A stretch of 64,000 bases of DNA, from positions 119,131,591 through 119,195,590 of the forward strand of contig NC_089588.1 of NCBI RefSeq assembly GCF_019320115.1. The letters run 5' to 3'. The notes under the pieces were generated by a model that was not told where the DNA came from, did no database searches, and saw only the letters and a list, made by a program, of their open reading frames with translations. Made by a program: the position numbers and the translations under genes. Shown in pieces: positions 11,044-22,190 of this stretch (its first letter is position 1; every line of letters begins with the position of its first letter). The stretch is from Miscanthus floridulus (Eukaryota; Streptophyta; Magnoliopsida; Poales; Poaceae).

Positions 11044-12562
11044 ATGACATTTATGCTAGCAGAGTTGTGTGCTAAAATGGAGTATCTCAACTTGAGCTTT
11101 GTCATTAATGCAATGGAATTGGTGATAGAGCCTACCCTGGAGCAAGAGATACGCAAGGGTCAATTGGAGGATGAAAAACTTAAGGAGATAGCGGAGAATG
11201 TAGTGCTTGGAAAGGCACCAGGATTCAGGATGGATGAGAATGTTACTCTTTGGTTCGGGAAAAGGATATGTGTACCTGAAGTGAAGGCTATCCGTGATGA
11301 AATTCTGCAAGGGGCACATGAGTCTGCTTATTCTATACATCCCGAAAGTACCAAGATGTATTTGGATCTCAAAGAGAAGTATTGGTGGTATGGTTTGAAG
11401 AGAGATGTGGCAGAGTATGTGGCTTTGTATGACACTTGTCAAAGAGTGAAAGCTGAGCATCAAAGACCTGTAGGGTTGCTACAACCAATGAAGATTCCTG
11501 AATGAAAATGGGAAGAAGTTGGTTGGATTTTATCGTAGGTTTGTCCCGTACTCAAAGAGGTTATGATTCAATATGGGTAATAGTGGATCGACTCACCAAG
11601 GTTGCTCACTTTCTACCAGTCAAGACTACCTATACAGGTGCAAGGCTAGCAGAGTTGTATATGGAAAGGATAGTGTGCTTACATGGTGTTCCCAAGAAAA
11701 TTATGTCTGATAGAGGCACTCAGTTTACGTCGCAATTCTGGCAGAAAGTACATAGATCTTTGGGGACAAAGTTGAATTTTAGCTCTGCTTACCACCCACA
11801 AACTGATGGACAGACTGAAAGGATCAACCAGATTTTGGAAGATATATTGAGAGCTTGCGCACTGCAGTATGGTACTAGATGGGATAAGAGTCTGCCATAT
11901 GCTGAGTTCTCGTACAACAACAGTTACCAGAAGAGTCTCAAGATGGCACCTTTTGAGGCGCTGTATGGGCGTAAATGTATAACGCCTTTGTTCTAGAATC
12001 AGACCGGTGAAACTCAAGTATTTGGACCCGATGTCCTTAGAGACGCAGAAGAACAAGTGAGAATGATTAGAGACAACTTGAGAGTGGCTTAGTTCCGATA
12101 GAAGAGTTACGCTGATACTCGTAGAAGAGAGCTAACTTTCGAAGTTGGAGATTATGTGTACTTGAAGGTGTCACCAATGAGAAGTGTGAAAAGATTCAAT
12201 ATGAAGGGAAAGTTGGCACCGAGGTATATTGGACCTTTTAAGATCCTAGAGAGACGTGGAGAAGTAGCCTATCAGTTGGAACTACCTGAGAGTTTGGCAG
12301 GTGTGCACGATGTGTTTCACGTTTCTCAATTAAAGAAGTGTTTACGAGTACCAAAAGAGCAGATTCCTTTAGAAGAACTTGCTGTTAAGGAAGATCTCAC
12401 ATATGAAGAGTATCCGATAAAGATCTTACAGACGGCATAAAGAGTTACAAGGAGCCGAGTTATAAAAATGTGCAAGGTATAGTGGAATCGGTATACAGAG
12501 GATGAGGCTACTTGGGAAAGAGAAGAGGATTTGCGAAAGTCTTATACACAACTGTTTGAGTA
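11044..12562 (+). pseudogene. Ty3/gypsy integrase with C-terminal chromodomain-like part
   Basis: The frame at 11,044-11,505 carries the end of RNase H/linker and the zinc-binding part of integrase (HESAYSIHPESTKMYLDLK, then CQRVKAEHQRP). A shift at about 11,505 leads to the catalytic core at 11,502-11,996: DFIVGLSRTQ for the first Asp, SDRGTQFTSQFW for the second, then HPQTDGQTERIN. After stops near 11,994 and 12,092 the reading resumes at 12,156-12,440 with GPFKILERRGEVAYQLELP and VFHVSQLKKCL, and ends with a chromodomain-like tail (RYTEDEATWEREEDL). Such chromodomain tails are typical of chromoviruses. Stops and a frameshift make it inactive. RT is missing upstream. Confidence 0.85.
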
Positions 12563-12595
12563 AGCAATCATCCGAATCTCGAGGACGAGATTCAT

Positions 12596-12612
12596 CTTAA
12601 TGGGGGTAGAAT
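12596..12612 (+). promoter_or_regulatory. Polypurine tract of the gypsy element
   Basis: TTAATGGGGGTAGAAT lies directly before the LTR start TGTAACACCC, the expected place for the plus-strand primer. The same arrangement is seen at 50,518-50,533 and, inverted, after 26,657. Confidence 0.8.
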
Positions 12613-13515
12613 TGTAACACCCTAAAATTTGCATTTTTTTAAAAAATAGTAAATTTGAATTATTTATGCAATTATGTGTGCATTCAAATATAGGAAAATA
12701 ATAATTTTTATGAAATTAAAATCAATCATAAGGATATACACATGTTGATGCACTCATGCTGGAGCACTATATTTAATATGTTGAGTGGTTTTGATTTAAA
12801 TTCAAAAGGATCCAAAAAATCATTTGGAAATAGAATTGGAAAATTTATTTGGAAAAAGAAAAGGAAATACTTTTCCCTCCCCTTCCCTTTTTCAATTTGG
12901 CCTGCTGGTCCATTCTCCTTCCCTCCTTCCTCTTTTCTTCCTGGGCTGGCCCACTCGGGCAACTGCCAGCCGCGCTGCCTTCCTCAATCGCCGCCCCACG
13001 CCTCAGCCGCTGACCGCCAGGGCCTGCGCGTCAGCGCCTTCCTCCACCTCCCGCGCGCCATGCGCCATTCAAACCACAACGGCCGCCGCGCCCCCACTTC
13101 GCATTGTGGGAGCGTCCTCCCCCGCGCCCAGCCTCTATAAAACGGCACCGAGCCCATCGCCGCCCTCCCTGCTGCCTCCCCCGCTTCCCTTTTGCACTCG
13201 CTGAGCGCAGCGGAAGCTGCAACTGTCGCACCGAAAAACGCCGAGGTCCGCCGTCCGCCCCTCCACACAGTCCGCCGTCCCCGAGCCGCCTCTGTCTCCA
13301 TTTTTTTCCTGCGGTGAGACCCCCTTGCTCCCCTCGTTCTCCCCATGCCTTTAATTCCATGTTTCTTGGCCTCTAGAGCCCATTTCGCGTGCGCCCATGA
13401 GCTCCACGCCACTGGCCATGGCGACCACCACCTCGGTCGTGTCCTCCGGCCGCTTTCTCGGCCTAGGCAAGTTCCCCTTCATCTCCTCTATTCCCCGGTG
13501 CCCTCTGTCATCTTC
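12613..13515 (+). repeat. 3' LTR of the gypsy element, 5' part only
   Basis: Begins TGTAACACCCTAAAATTTGC and follows the course of the solo LTR at 56,253-59,228 through the AT-rich start and GC-rich U3. It is cut at about 13,515, where an unrelated RT fragment begins. A TATA box (CTATAAAACGG, 13,132-13,142) sits where the solo LTR has CTACAAATAGC. The remaining ~2 kb of LTR is missing. Confidence 0.75.
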
Positions 13516-13835
13516 TTTCTTGCTCACGATCACGATGTCATCGACATACGCTATGATGTTTTTCTGCAACTGAGGCCCGAAAGCTACCTTGGTCATTCTT
13601 GCAAAGGTTGAGCCTGCATTCTTGAGGCCTTCGGGCATCCTGACAAAACAATATGTGCCAAAGGCGTTGTGAAACTTGTTTTCTCTTCGTCTTCCTTATT
13701 CATCCATATTTGATGATATCCTGAGAAACAATCCAACAGGGCAAAACGCTTGCTGCCAACAACTTTATCAATGGATGCATCAATTCTTGGAAACAGGAAT
13801 GGGTCCTTTTTGGGTTTCTCGGGCAGGTTTCGCCA
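13515..13835 (-). pseudogene. Antisense gypsy reverse transcriptase scrap
   Basis: On the minus strand the translation, with one frameshift near 13,680, gives a gypsy RT core: PFLFPRIDASIDKVVGSK, then FALLDCFSGYHQIWM, FGTYCFVRMPEGLKNAG, and the catalytic IAYVDDIVIVSKKED box. It is from a different element than the neighbouring LTR, because the relative orientation is opposite and both ends are abrupt. It encodes only about 105 residues. Confidence 0.8.
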
Positions 13836-15330
13836 GATGAAGCAAGTGGTTCACGTAGCACAAGGACCAAGGGAGGCAAGACAAAGATTCCTACAAGTAC
13901 TCAACGTTGGAACATTGATGAGTTTGACAATGTGGGTGAGCCGGTATCGCCTGTTAAAGTGTTGGGCCCATACAAGAGTGTCATCGGGGCGCTTGTACGG
14001 GACTTCATCCCATTGAAATACAGAAAGTGGAATGGGAAAGAGGATAACCCATGGAGGGTGCCTGAAAGTGCTAAGGATCCAATTTGGGAAAAGGTGAAAG
14101 GATATTTCACTTTTCCAAGTGGCTATGATGAGAAGACAATCAAGGAATGCGCCAAACATATCATGGGCCACGCATTCAAGACTTTCAAAGGGGACATGAA
14201 CAAGTTAGTCTAGGTGGGTATACAACCAAATTTTGACATAGAGTATACCAAGCAGAGGGACTTCTGGGAAGAGTTCCAGGAATACAAGCTATCTGATGAG
14301 GCCTTAGCAGCAAGCGCTAGGAATAAGGCAAACTTGCTAAATGCCACACATCATCATTGGCTCGGCTCACGAGGCTACATTAGGAAGGTGCCTGAATGGG
14401 ACAAGCAACTTGAGGACATGGAGCCCCATGGGGTTACGTCTCAGACTATTGACTGGCAGCTTAGATCGGTACAACGATGACGGGACCCTTTCCGCCCCAA
14501 GTCCATCGGTGAGAAGTCTCCTCTAGAGGGTGTCCTCAATAACTAAGGAGGTGAGGCAAGCATCCTACCAGTCTGACAGGGAGAAGGACGTGCTCACCCA
14601 AGCTCTCAGAAACCCTGAACACCCTAGTCGCACAAGAGGTGCTGGTCTTGTTCCATGGAAAATAGCATTTGAGGACGAAGAGTCCTCCTATCAGAGCTGC
14701 GCGAGGCGCAAAGCGGCAGTACAAGCACAGTACAAACAAAGGTTGAAGGAAATGGAAGACCGAATGGCACAGTACGAACAAATTCTATCTAGAATGACAC
14801 CGACAACACAAGTCCAACCCAATCCAACTAGCATGATCCCATTGGATAGGGGTCGCAGTAGCTACAGATCGACCCCGCTTGACTATGGGGAGGAGAATGC
14901 ACCTCATCCAGTGGACAACATCACTGAGGCCATTAATGTCAAGCTATACATCCACCAGCAATGGACAACCGACAAGGTGGCTACTGGCCAGGCATGGCCT
15001 TGCCGAGATAGGAGCATCCATGGCCACGCAATTCCCCTAGGGTATGCTAGGGTTTCCATTGATACCATATGTGATAGGAGGTACAACAAGATACACATCG
15101 ATTATCCCATAGAGGAAGACAGACCCTATCTTATTCAGAACAAAGGGACTCATGTGGCCTGGCGCAAACGCTTCATTAAGCTTGATGACCAGTCATCTTC
15201 GGATGAGAACAATGATGAAGAATTGACAGGCCTCAGTCCACCTAGATGTTATCTTCCTCCATCTCTCCCCATAGGAGATGACTCTCAGTATCCACCACCA
15301 CCTCCTCCTCCCGCTTCGTCACCCCCTTGA
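13836..15330 (+). pseudogene. CACTA transposon protein, plant transposase Ptta/En/Spm type (TNP1-like), broken
   Basis: Readable in one frame from about 13,840: FDNVGEPV, then GPYKSVIGALVRDFIPLKYRKW, WRVPESAKDPIWEKVKGYF, and later HHWLGSRGYIRKVPEWDKQ. This is the domain usually annotated as plant transposase (Ptta/En/Spm). It is interrupted by an in-frame TAG at 14,211, a TGA at 14,478 and a frameshift before 14,530. The last frame (14,530-15,330) has a coiled-coil-like segment (QAQYKQRLKEMEDRMAQYE) and ends in a Ser/Pro-rich tail with seven consecutive prolines. In En/Spm-type elements such accessory proteins bind subterminal repeats. It converges with, and its tail overlaps, the minus-strand TNP2 remnant. 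Confidence 0.8.
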
Positions 15331-15339
15331 AAAGAGAAG

Positions 15340-17172
15340 ACTCCTCCTCCTCCACCACCTCCGGGAGGAAATCGGCCTTAGGCTTTCTCCACGACTTGCC
15401 GGCCCTGGGAGGCGCCATGTCCAGCTTTGGTATATCGCATAACCTCGCTTGATCCACTCTAGCCTTAACGTTATCCTTTGTCTTATCAGGAATGTCCATG
15501 ATTGTACCAAAAATTTCCTCAGCGATATTCTTTTCAGTGTGCATTACATCAATGTTATGGGGAAGAAGAAGATCATCAAAATAGGGGAGGTTCCACAAGC
15601 ATGACTTCTAAGTCCAAGCATGTTGCTCGCCATATCCCCCAAAACCACCTTCTTGTTTATTGACCTCAAGAGCGTCTAACTGAGCATGAACCGCGGCTCC
15701 TGTCATCATCTGCGGTGCAGGGTCTATAACTACGACATCTTTCATAAAGTTCTTGATGTCTAGTCTAAATGGATGGTGAGGAGGGAGGAATTGTCGATGT
15801 TTGTCGAACGAAGAATACTTGCCACCCTTCATCAACCAAATGAACATCAGAGAAGCCTTGCATACTAGGCATGGGAACCTCCCGTGAACACACAAGCAGA
15901 AGAAAATCCCATATGCCGGCAAGTCATGCAGGGAGTACTGGTACCAAACATGCATTTTAAAGTTTGTCTTTGTAGCTCAATCGTATGTCCATACCCCTTC
16001 CTCCCAAGCACGGACCAAATCATCAATCAGAGGCTCCATGTACACACTCATATTATTCCCCGGGTGTTCTGGAATTATCAACGACAAAAATATGTTCTGT
16101 CGTTGAAAGAGGACGCTAGGGGGAGATTGAGGGGGATAACGAACATATGCCAACAGGTGTATGGAGCAGCCGCCATTCCGTAAGGATTGAACCCATTTGT
16201 TGCCAGCGCAACACGTACATTAAGAGCCTCTAGAGCTTTCTCACGATGAATCTCATCAAACCTTGTCCAGGCTTCACCATCGGATGGGTGTACCATCTTC
16301 TCAGGATTGTATTGATGTCCGTTTTTGTGCCATGTCATCTGTTTTGTGGATTCCTCAGTCATATAAAGTCGTTGGATCCTTGGTATGAAAGGAAGGTACC
16401 GTAGGATCTTCACGAGGATTGCGAGCTGCCTCTTCTGACCATCACCAGAGTCTACCTCTAGGAACCTAGACGATTCGCACTTCACACAGTACTTTTCTTC
16501 CGCATACTCTTTCCTAAATAAGATGCACCCCTTCGGACATGCATGTATCTGCTCGTATGGCATCTTAAGTGCACGAAGGAGTTTCTGTGCCTCATACATG
16601 CTCTTTGGCAAGATGTGACCATCCGGGAGCAGGCTGCCAACAACTGTGAGCATAACATTGAAGGCGTCTCGACTCAAGCTAAACTAGGACTTCACGACCA
16701 TTAGGCGTGCAATGGCATCCAGTTGAGAAACCTTGGAATGCCCGTGAAGGGGTTGCTGTGCCGCAGACAACATGTCGTAATACGCCTTTGCGGTAGCCTC
16801 TGGCTCCTCCTCCCTACGTCCTTCATCGAAGTGTGCTTCATGACAGTCATTTAACATGTCTCCTACCCCGACATCCCCATCATATTCCTCGATGCGTTGT
16901 CTCACGACCTCGTCTCTCCCACGATATGCTTCACCATGGTATATCCATCTGGTATAGTCTGTCGTAAATCCATTCTTGCAAAGATGTTTACCCATGACCA
17001 CCTTGGTTTGCCGACGCGTGTTTGCACATTTGCTGTAGGGACACCAAGTGACACTAGCTCCTTTAACCCTTGCAAATGCCCATTCCAAGAAAGCATCGGT
17101 CTTGTCAATCCATTCAGCGGTCAACGAAGTCTGACTAGAGCGGCCCGTGTACATCCACTCACGGTCATCCAT
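15340..17172 (-). pseudogene. TNP2: CACTA transposase, TNP2 family, broken and 3'-truncated
   Basis: Starts at 17,172 with MDDREWMYTGR and the transposase-associated Cys/His domain (CPYSKCANTRRQTK, GFTTDYTRWIYHGE). The TNP2 domain follows: GSLLPDGHILPKSMYEAQKL, HACPKGCILFRKE, FLPFIPRI-like and MTWHKNGHQYNPEKMVHP, GFNPYGMAAAPYTCW, then HVWYQYSLHDLPAYGIFF, GKYSSFDKHRQFLPPHHP and FDDLLLPHNIDVMHTEKNIA. Stops at 16,684 and 15,605 and a frameshift near 16,080 break it. The match ends at about 15,340 (KSWRKPKADF), where the antisense proline-rich tail of the neighbouring gene takes over. In intact elements this is the DDE-type transposase. About 40 percent of the C-terminus is missing. Confidence 0.85.
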
Positions 17173-17257
17173 CCTCTAGCATATCAACGAGTAATATAAA
17201 AAATCACGTTGCATCTACATGTTCCTATACTATCTAATAGGTGAAGATAGGTCCTAA

Positions 17258-17465
17258 TCCCACCCGAGGATGTATAGATGGGGTTAGTTTCCATCTCTAC
17301 TCCTATCCGAGATAGAATTTCGGCAGCACATCCCCGTTGTTCTTCAAATACACGTCTTGGAAGGGAGATTGTGTATCCGGAGAAGAACAGGGAGATGCTG
17401 CCGAAACTCTATCACGGATCGGAGTAGAGCATGGAAACTAACCGCATCTACACATCCTCGGGCTG
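17258..17465. repeat. Large imperfect hairpin with ~95-bp arms
   Basis: The left arm (about 17,258-17,345) and the right arm (about 17,364-17,465) are reverse complements with few mismatches. Both contain CCGAGGATG, GGTTAGTTTCCAT, CTCTACTCC and TTTCGGCAGCA in mirrored order. The loop is about 18 bp. It lies just upstream of the TNP2 start codon, so it is probably part of the CACTA element. Confidence 0.8.
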
Positions 17466-17469
17466 TCCA

Positions 17470-19670
17470 AAAAACGTGGACAATTCGAAACAGATACGGT
17501 TATAGATATGCAAAAATCTGCATATTTCCAACCGTATCTCTTTCGAACGGGAGACGTCTAGCTATGTTACGTGATATACGAACATGATACGGAAAGAAGG
17601 GTCTTTTATGCCTCACCTTGCTGTCCCGCAAAGTGACGAGTCGAGGGCAAGGCGGAACCAGGCGGCAGGGCGGGGCAGGGAGCGGCGGCAAAAACCTGCA
17701 AGTTGATATGTGGTTGTAAGATTCAAGCAAGAAGTGTTTAGAAAAACCCATGAAAAAGGTGCCAACACAGTAGCGAATTCATGCAACTCTTTAATTTGTT
17801 GTAAAATATTTTCTTCATATATATAACCGCCTAAAATTGCTGAACATGTATAAATTGCATGTACTGTAATAGGTTAATAGTAGCAGACCACAAAAAAACT
17901 GCAAGGGGTGATGATGAGAGAAAAATCAAAGACTAAAAAAAGAAACATCCATGCAGTACTACTACTAGCTAGTAAAATAAATAGATGGAGAAAAACTGCA
18001 AGGGGTGAAAAGTTCATTCAGAAATGAATAAAGGAGTGAAGCGAAAGGAACCTGCAGGCCAGGGAATACAAAACAAAACAAAAGCTCAGATTCCTCTCCA
18101 AACAGGTCCTATCCCTTTTCCTCTCCAAACAGGGTGATGATGAGAGGAGGAGGAGGACAAGCAAAGCTACCGGCCAGACAGCAGCTATAGCCCTAAAGAT
18201 TGACCTGACCTGATGAGATGAGATTGCACAATAAGTAAGGGAATATATTTGAAAGATGGCTGCTGGATCCTAGCTACATCCCTCTCTATCTATCCCTAGC
18301 TACCGTGCTCTCAGTTCTCTTTAATTTGGTTCTGCCAGTAGAATGCTAGCTGTATTTATGCACGGGAGTCTTTGACGAATTCATGCAATTCGATCTCTTT
18401 TTTTTTAATACAAAATCACTGGTAATTATGTCTGCAACCACAAAATTATTGAACAGTGGGGGATTAGTCGGAGATCATGAGAGGTACAACGCTGCCACAT
18501 CTTTACTGTCAAAAGGATTAGAGGAGGGGCCTGCAGCTTACAATTTCTATGGCCATGGACATGGTGGTGAGGAGATCCAGACATCGGGGACCAACAGTAA
18601 GGACACATAGAAAGGAGACAGTGAAGACAAACAGTCCAGCAAAGACACCAGCAAGCACACCCACTATATATGAACAGAAAATGACATGTTCAAAAAATTC
18701 AGAATAATATATACTCCACCTCTTGCTCGTACAGCCAAGATATGACCTAGAACCCTGCTAGGTGCTCACTAAAGCAGTATTCTAAAATGCACAGAGCTGC
18801 ACCTAACCCCCTAATAGCTAATTAGGCAGGTAAAGTAGTGTTGGAATCATATCTATGAGGCAGTTAGCCATAAGCAAGAGCTGCTGATTGCAAGATGCTA
18901 GCACAGTTCTGAAACAAACTAAGTGATAGCTTCAACGATAAGTTTTGTTCATAAAAAACATACAACCTTGGTTTATGAAACATCAATGGCTGATGGTCAA
19001 TGCTATCGACATCAAAATTAGTTTCCCTGATGCTGATTAATATGAACGTGAGTTTGAAGATTTAAATACCAAAGTTTTGAGATTGTTGGATCAATTTAAG
19101 ATTTTACTAAACGACTGGATGGGGTTGGATTGGATACCATCTTGTATTGACTTTAGGTTGGATGTGGATTTTTGTTTTTAATTGGATTTCAATTACAGTA
19201 GTACACAATTGATGAGTAAATCAGCCTGGGTCAGTATCAAAATTGATGCGATGGTATGAACCAAAACAGAAACGTTTCTTTCAACTAAAATAGGGTGTTA
19301 TTACAAATACAAAATGGTAATGGATCCAAATGATCATGTCAGATATCAAGCTAGTTGATGTTCACCAACATGACCAATGCTGACAATGTCACCTATATCT
19401 AAATGTACCTTCTCTAAAAAAAAGTACAGATCAGATGGCGTCTATCTAGATATAGATATTTTAACTCGGAAAGAGACCTACTCATCAGATGCATGCTTGG
19501 GTTCCTACTGAATACGAAAAAATAACACAGCAAAAACAACAGCACTGACAGGAATAATCCAGGATGCAACCAAAGAAAACAGCAAGTGGTGGTTGTTTGG
19601 CCATTGTCCCCATCTGAAAATATCTAACATCTAAAAAAAAATCTAACTTATCCAGAGAATCAAACGGAAA
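17470..19670. other. Intergenic region upstream of the FMO fragment
   Basis: No complete gene. The phrase AAACTGCAAGGGGTGA occurs twice (about 17,898 and 17,993), and CTCTCCAAACAGG occurs twice (18,096 and 18,121). The rest looks like ordinary single-copy promoter and intergenic sequence apart from the possible exon at 18,542-18,663. Confidence 0.4.
18542..18663 (-). other. Possible orphan exon encoding a membrane helix
   Basis: On the minus strand a pyrimidine-rich acceptor (CTGTTCATATATAG|TGG) and a good donor (ATT|GTAAGC) bracket 122 bp. One frame reads IVGVLAGVFAGLFVFTVSF, a hydrophobic segment of membrane-helix character. No flanking exon is recognised and the same frame closes soon after the donor. 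It could be a receptor-like gene relic or chance. Confidence 0.2.
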
Positions 19671-19675
19671 AGCTG

Positions 19676-19683
19676 TATAAAAA
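19676..19683 (+). promoter_or_regulatory. TATA box of the FMO-like fragment
   Basis: TATAAAAA lies 70 bases before the ATG at 19,753, followed by a CT-rich leader (TTCCTCCCTCCCTCCC), a normal layout for a grass promoter and 5' UTR. Confidence 0.65.
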
Positions 19684-19752
19684 CCACCAGCCTCCGCATC
19701 ACTTCTTCCTCCCTCCCTCCCAAGAACTCGGAAGCAGAGCAAGCCGCAAGGG

Positions 19753-19959
19753 ATGGATAGCAAGCGGGTGGGAATTGTCGGTGCAGGCGTGAGCGGCCTA
19801 GCAGCCTGCAAGCATGCCCTCGACAAGGGGTTCAGGCCAGTGGTGTTTGAGGCTGACGGAACCATCGGCGGAGTGTGGGCACACACCTTGGAGTCGACGA
19901 GGCTTCAGGCACCAACAACGGAGTATGGCGCAGCAGACTTGTACAGGCAAATCGGATAG
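19753..19959 (+). pseudogene. Flavin-containing monooxygenase, N-terminal fragment
   Basis: The first ~57 residues match plant flavin-containing monooxygenases (FMO1 / YUCCA-related superfamily). They have the FAD-binding Rossmann motif [13 protein letters not shown] (GxGxxG), then [20 protein letters not shown] and LESTRLQAP. Intact members continue with a PWP-type motif, the FMO signature and an NADP site over some 500 residues. Here homology ends near 19,925, the frame runs into unrelated residues and stops at 19,957. The promoter and start codon are intact, so a short useless transcript is possible. What cut it is not clear; a CACTA-like element begins about 270 bp downstream. Confidence 0.8.
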
Positions 19960-20227
19960 GAGAAAACAAGCTATTACTTCAAAGATGAACAGAAATAGGC
20001 TGGCAGACCGGTAACAGGCAAGATACATTACACCTTAGGATTTATTTACAGCAAAAGGTAGATCTTCAAACGAGCTTCTCACTCAACAAAGTAAGCTATT
20101 TCCCAATCATTATCCCCCAGTCAAGCCAGCGAGGTAAATCAATACACTTGCCCCCTTGTGGCCTTGGTTAAGGTTTGAACACAAACACAGCAGGCGCGGC
20201 CCAGTAAAGGACATGGGTGTATACATA

Positions 20228-22190
20228 CACTACACCAGATAATTTTTTGAAACATAATCGAATTAGTAGGCATAACACATGTATACTCCTGTAATTATAT
20301 CAGATCCGAATACAAATAGGTTAAGCTAGGGTTTGGATGCTCAGTTTCGCGTAGCAGGAAGGGAAGAGAAGGGGTGGGCGTACTCATCGCCGGCGAAGGG
20401 CCCGAAGAAGACCTGGCGAAGGGTGGCGGCAGCGGTCGTCCAGTCATAGCCACGAGAGAGAGCTTCGCACGCGGGGCGCCGGGGGCGGGACGCGCCGGGG
20501 GCGGGCGGCGCCGGTGGCGGGGCGGGGCACCGAGGGCGGGCGGCGCTGGGGGCGGGACGCGCCGGGGGCGGGCGGCGCCGTGGGCGGGGCGGGGCGGGGC
20601 GCCGAGGGCGGGCAGCGCTGTGGGTGGGAAGCGCCGGGGCGGGGCAGTGATGCCGCGCCGGTGGTGGGGCGCGGTGGGGCGGGGGTTGGCGGCGTGCGGT
20701 TGTGTGCGGTGCGGCGTGTTGTGTGCGCAAGGGTGAGGGCCGAGGGTGCTAACCGCTGGGGTATGAAGGAGTATGCCGAGTGCTAGGATCTGGGGCACTC
20801 GGCATTGTTTTTTTTATAATTTTCATTATGGCCCGATACTGTGCAGTGGGGCCGAGTCGACGAATTTGCCGAGTGTCCCCTATATGACACTCGGCAAATA
20901 CTATTTTCGCCGAGTGTCAGGTACAATACACTCGGCAAAATAAATTGATATTTCATGCCCACCCATCCTCCTTCATAACGTGTTTTACTAAATTTGTTAC
21001 GATGTAATTTAAAAATACCCTGTCAAATTCACTCAACAATGCATATTTGATTTTTCTACGAATATTAATCCATTATTTCATGCAGTTATAGCGCAAATTT
21101 AATATATATCAATAAAAATACTATAATTGCAGTTAATAAATTAAAATTATCAAACGGATCCGAAAAATTACCAAAATTTGACGTGAACCAATCTATGTTG
21201 TCTATTGCCTATACAAAAAGTTTTGAAGTCAAACCCCATTTCAACCATCACTTTGACTCCAAATCTTACCGTATCCTTCTAAACGCTACGATTCTTCTTC
21301 GGAGATGCTTCAGTTTGTAAAGGTCATACATGACAAATTATGCGAAACCTTCTCAATTTTTTTTCCACAGTCTCCACATATGATACCAGGAGATCTTGAC
21401 AAATCTCGTAATTTTCAGACTTCGTTTGTTTTTTTAGAATTTAAAAATCATTTGGCCACACGTTCGTAGTCGTGTTTCCTGAACAAAATATTCAAAAATT
21501 CTTTTCATTTCCGGAGTAAGGCACCAAAATGGACTCAATAACATGAATATGATTTCTCCACTCAATTTATTCCATTATTTGTATCACTTGCAGTTCAAAT
21601 TTGACTTAAACCGAAAAACTCCTCTAAATGCAATAAATTACTTAAATATAGCAAATAGATGGAGAAATATACCAAATTTTAACATGTAGTACCACATGTT
21701 GTATGTGGAGAGTAGAAAAAGTTTAGAGGGCAGGAGAGAAAAAAAATTATTATTTTGCTGAGTGCCATTAAAAAACACTCGGCAAAAACATTACTTTGCC
21801 GATTGTAAACAAAAAACACTCGGCAAAAATATTAGTTTGCCGAGTGTCAAGGAAAAACACACGGCATACCTTGTCTTTGCCGAGTGTCTCTAACGGACAC
21901 TCGGCAAAGTTCTAACGGCAGGGCGACGCACCCAACGGTCGTCAGATGGCCGCCGCACGCCCAGCGCATGTGACCCCATTTTGCCGAGTGTCCGTGTTTG
22001 TCGAGAGTTTTCTTGTATTTTGCCGAGTGTTTTATATTAGGCACTCGGCAAAGTTATCTTTTGCCGAGTGCTATATGTTTGCCAAGTGTTTCATTAAATA
22101 CACTCGGTAACTTATATGTTTGCCGAGTGCCCGATGGAATGCACTCGGCAAACCCTAAGGCACTCGGCAATTCTACTGTTTCCGGTAGTG
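20228..22190. mobile_element. Non-autonomous CACTA element (TTTGCCGAGTG family), left end uncertain
   Basis: The right end is clear: many TTTGCCGAGTG / CACTCGGCAAA repeats (21,757-22,170) followed by CTGTTTCCGGTAGTG ending at 22,190. Further inverted copies lie at 20,770-20,940. A CACTACACCAG at 20,228 could be the left end, but the flanking trinucleotides do not match (ATA left, ACT right). The interior has a GC-rich minisatellite and no transposase. The subterminal repeats are the presumed binding sites for the element's accessory protein. Confidence 0.65.
20470..20690. repeat. GC-rich minisatellite inside the CACTA element
   Basis: Units built of GGGCGGGACGCGCCGGGG and GCGGGCGGCGCCG repeat with variation. 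They generate Gly/Arg or Pro/Ala-rich frames on both strands at 20,295-20,798 that should not be taken as genes. Confidence 0.7.

Noticed and set aside
11044..17172. One single composite autonomous element
   Set aside because: gypsy integrase, a partial LTR, an antisense RT scrap and CACTA genes follow each other with abrupt joins and conflicting orientations, so they are separate fragments.
20228..20240. CACTACACCAG as a certain left terminus
   Set aside because: The flank ATA does not match ACT at the right end and the TIR similarity is short, so the border is only tentative.
20295..20798. 167-codon Pro/Ala-rich frame
   Set aside because: Low-complexity translation of the GC minisatellite in a CACTA element.
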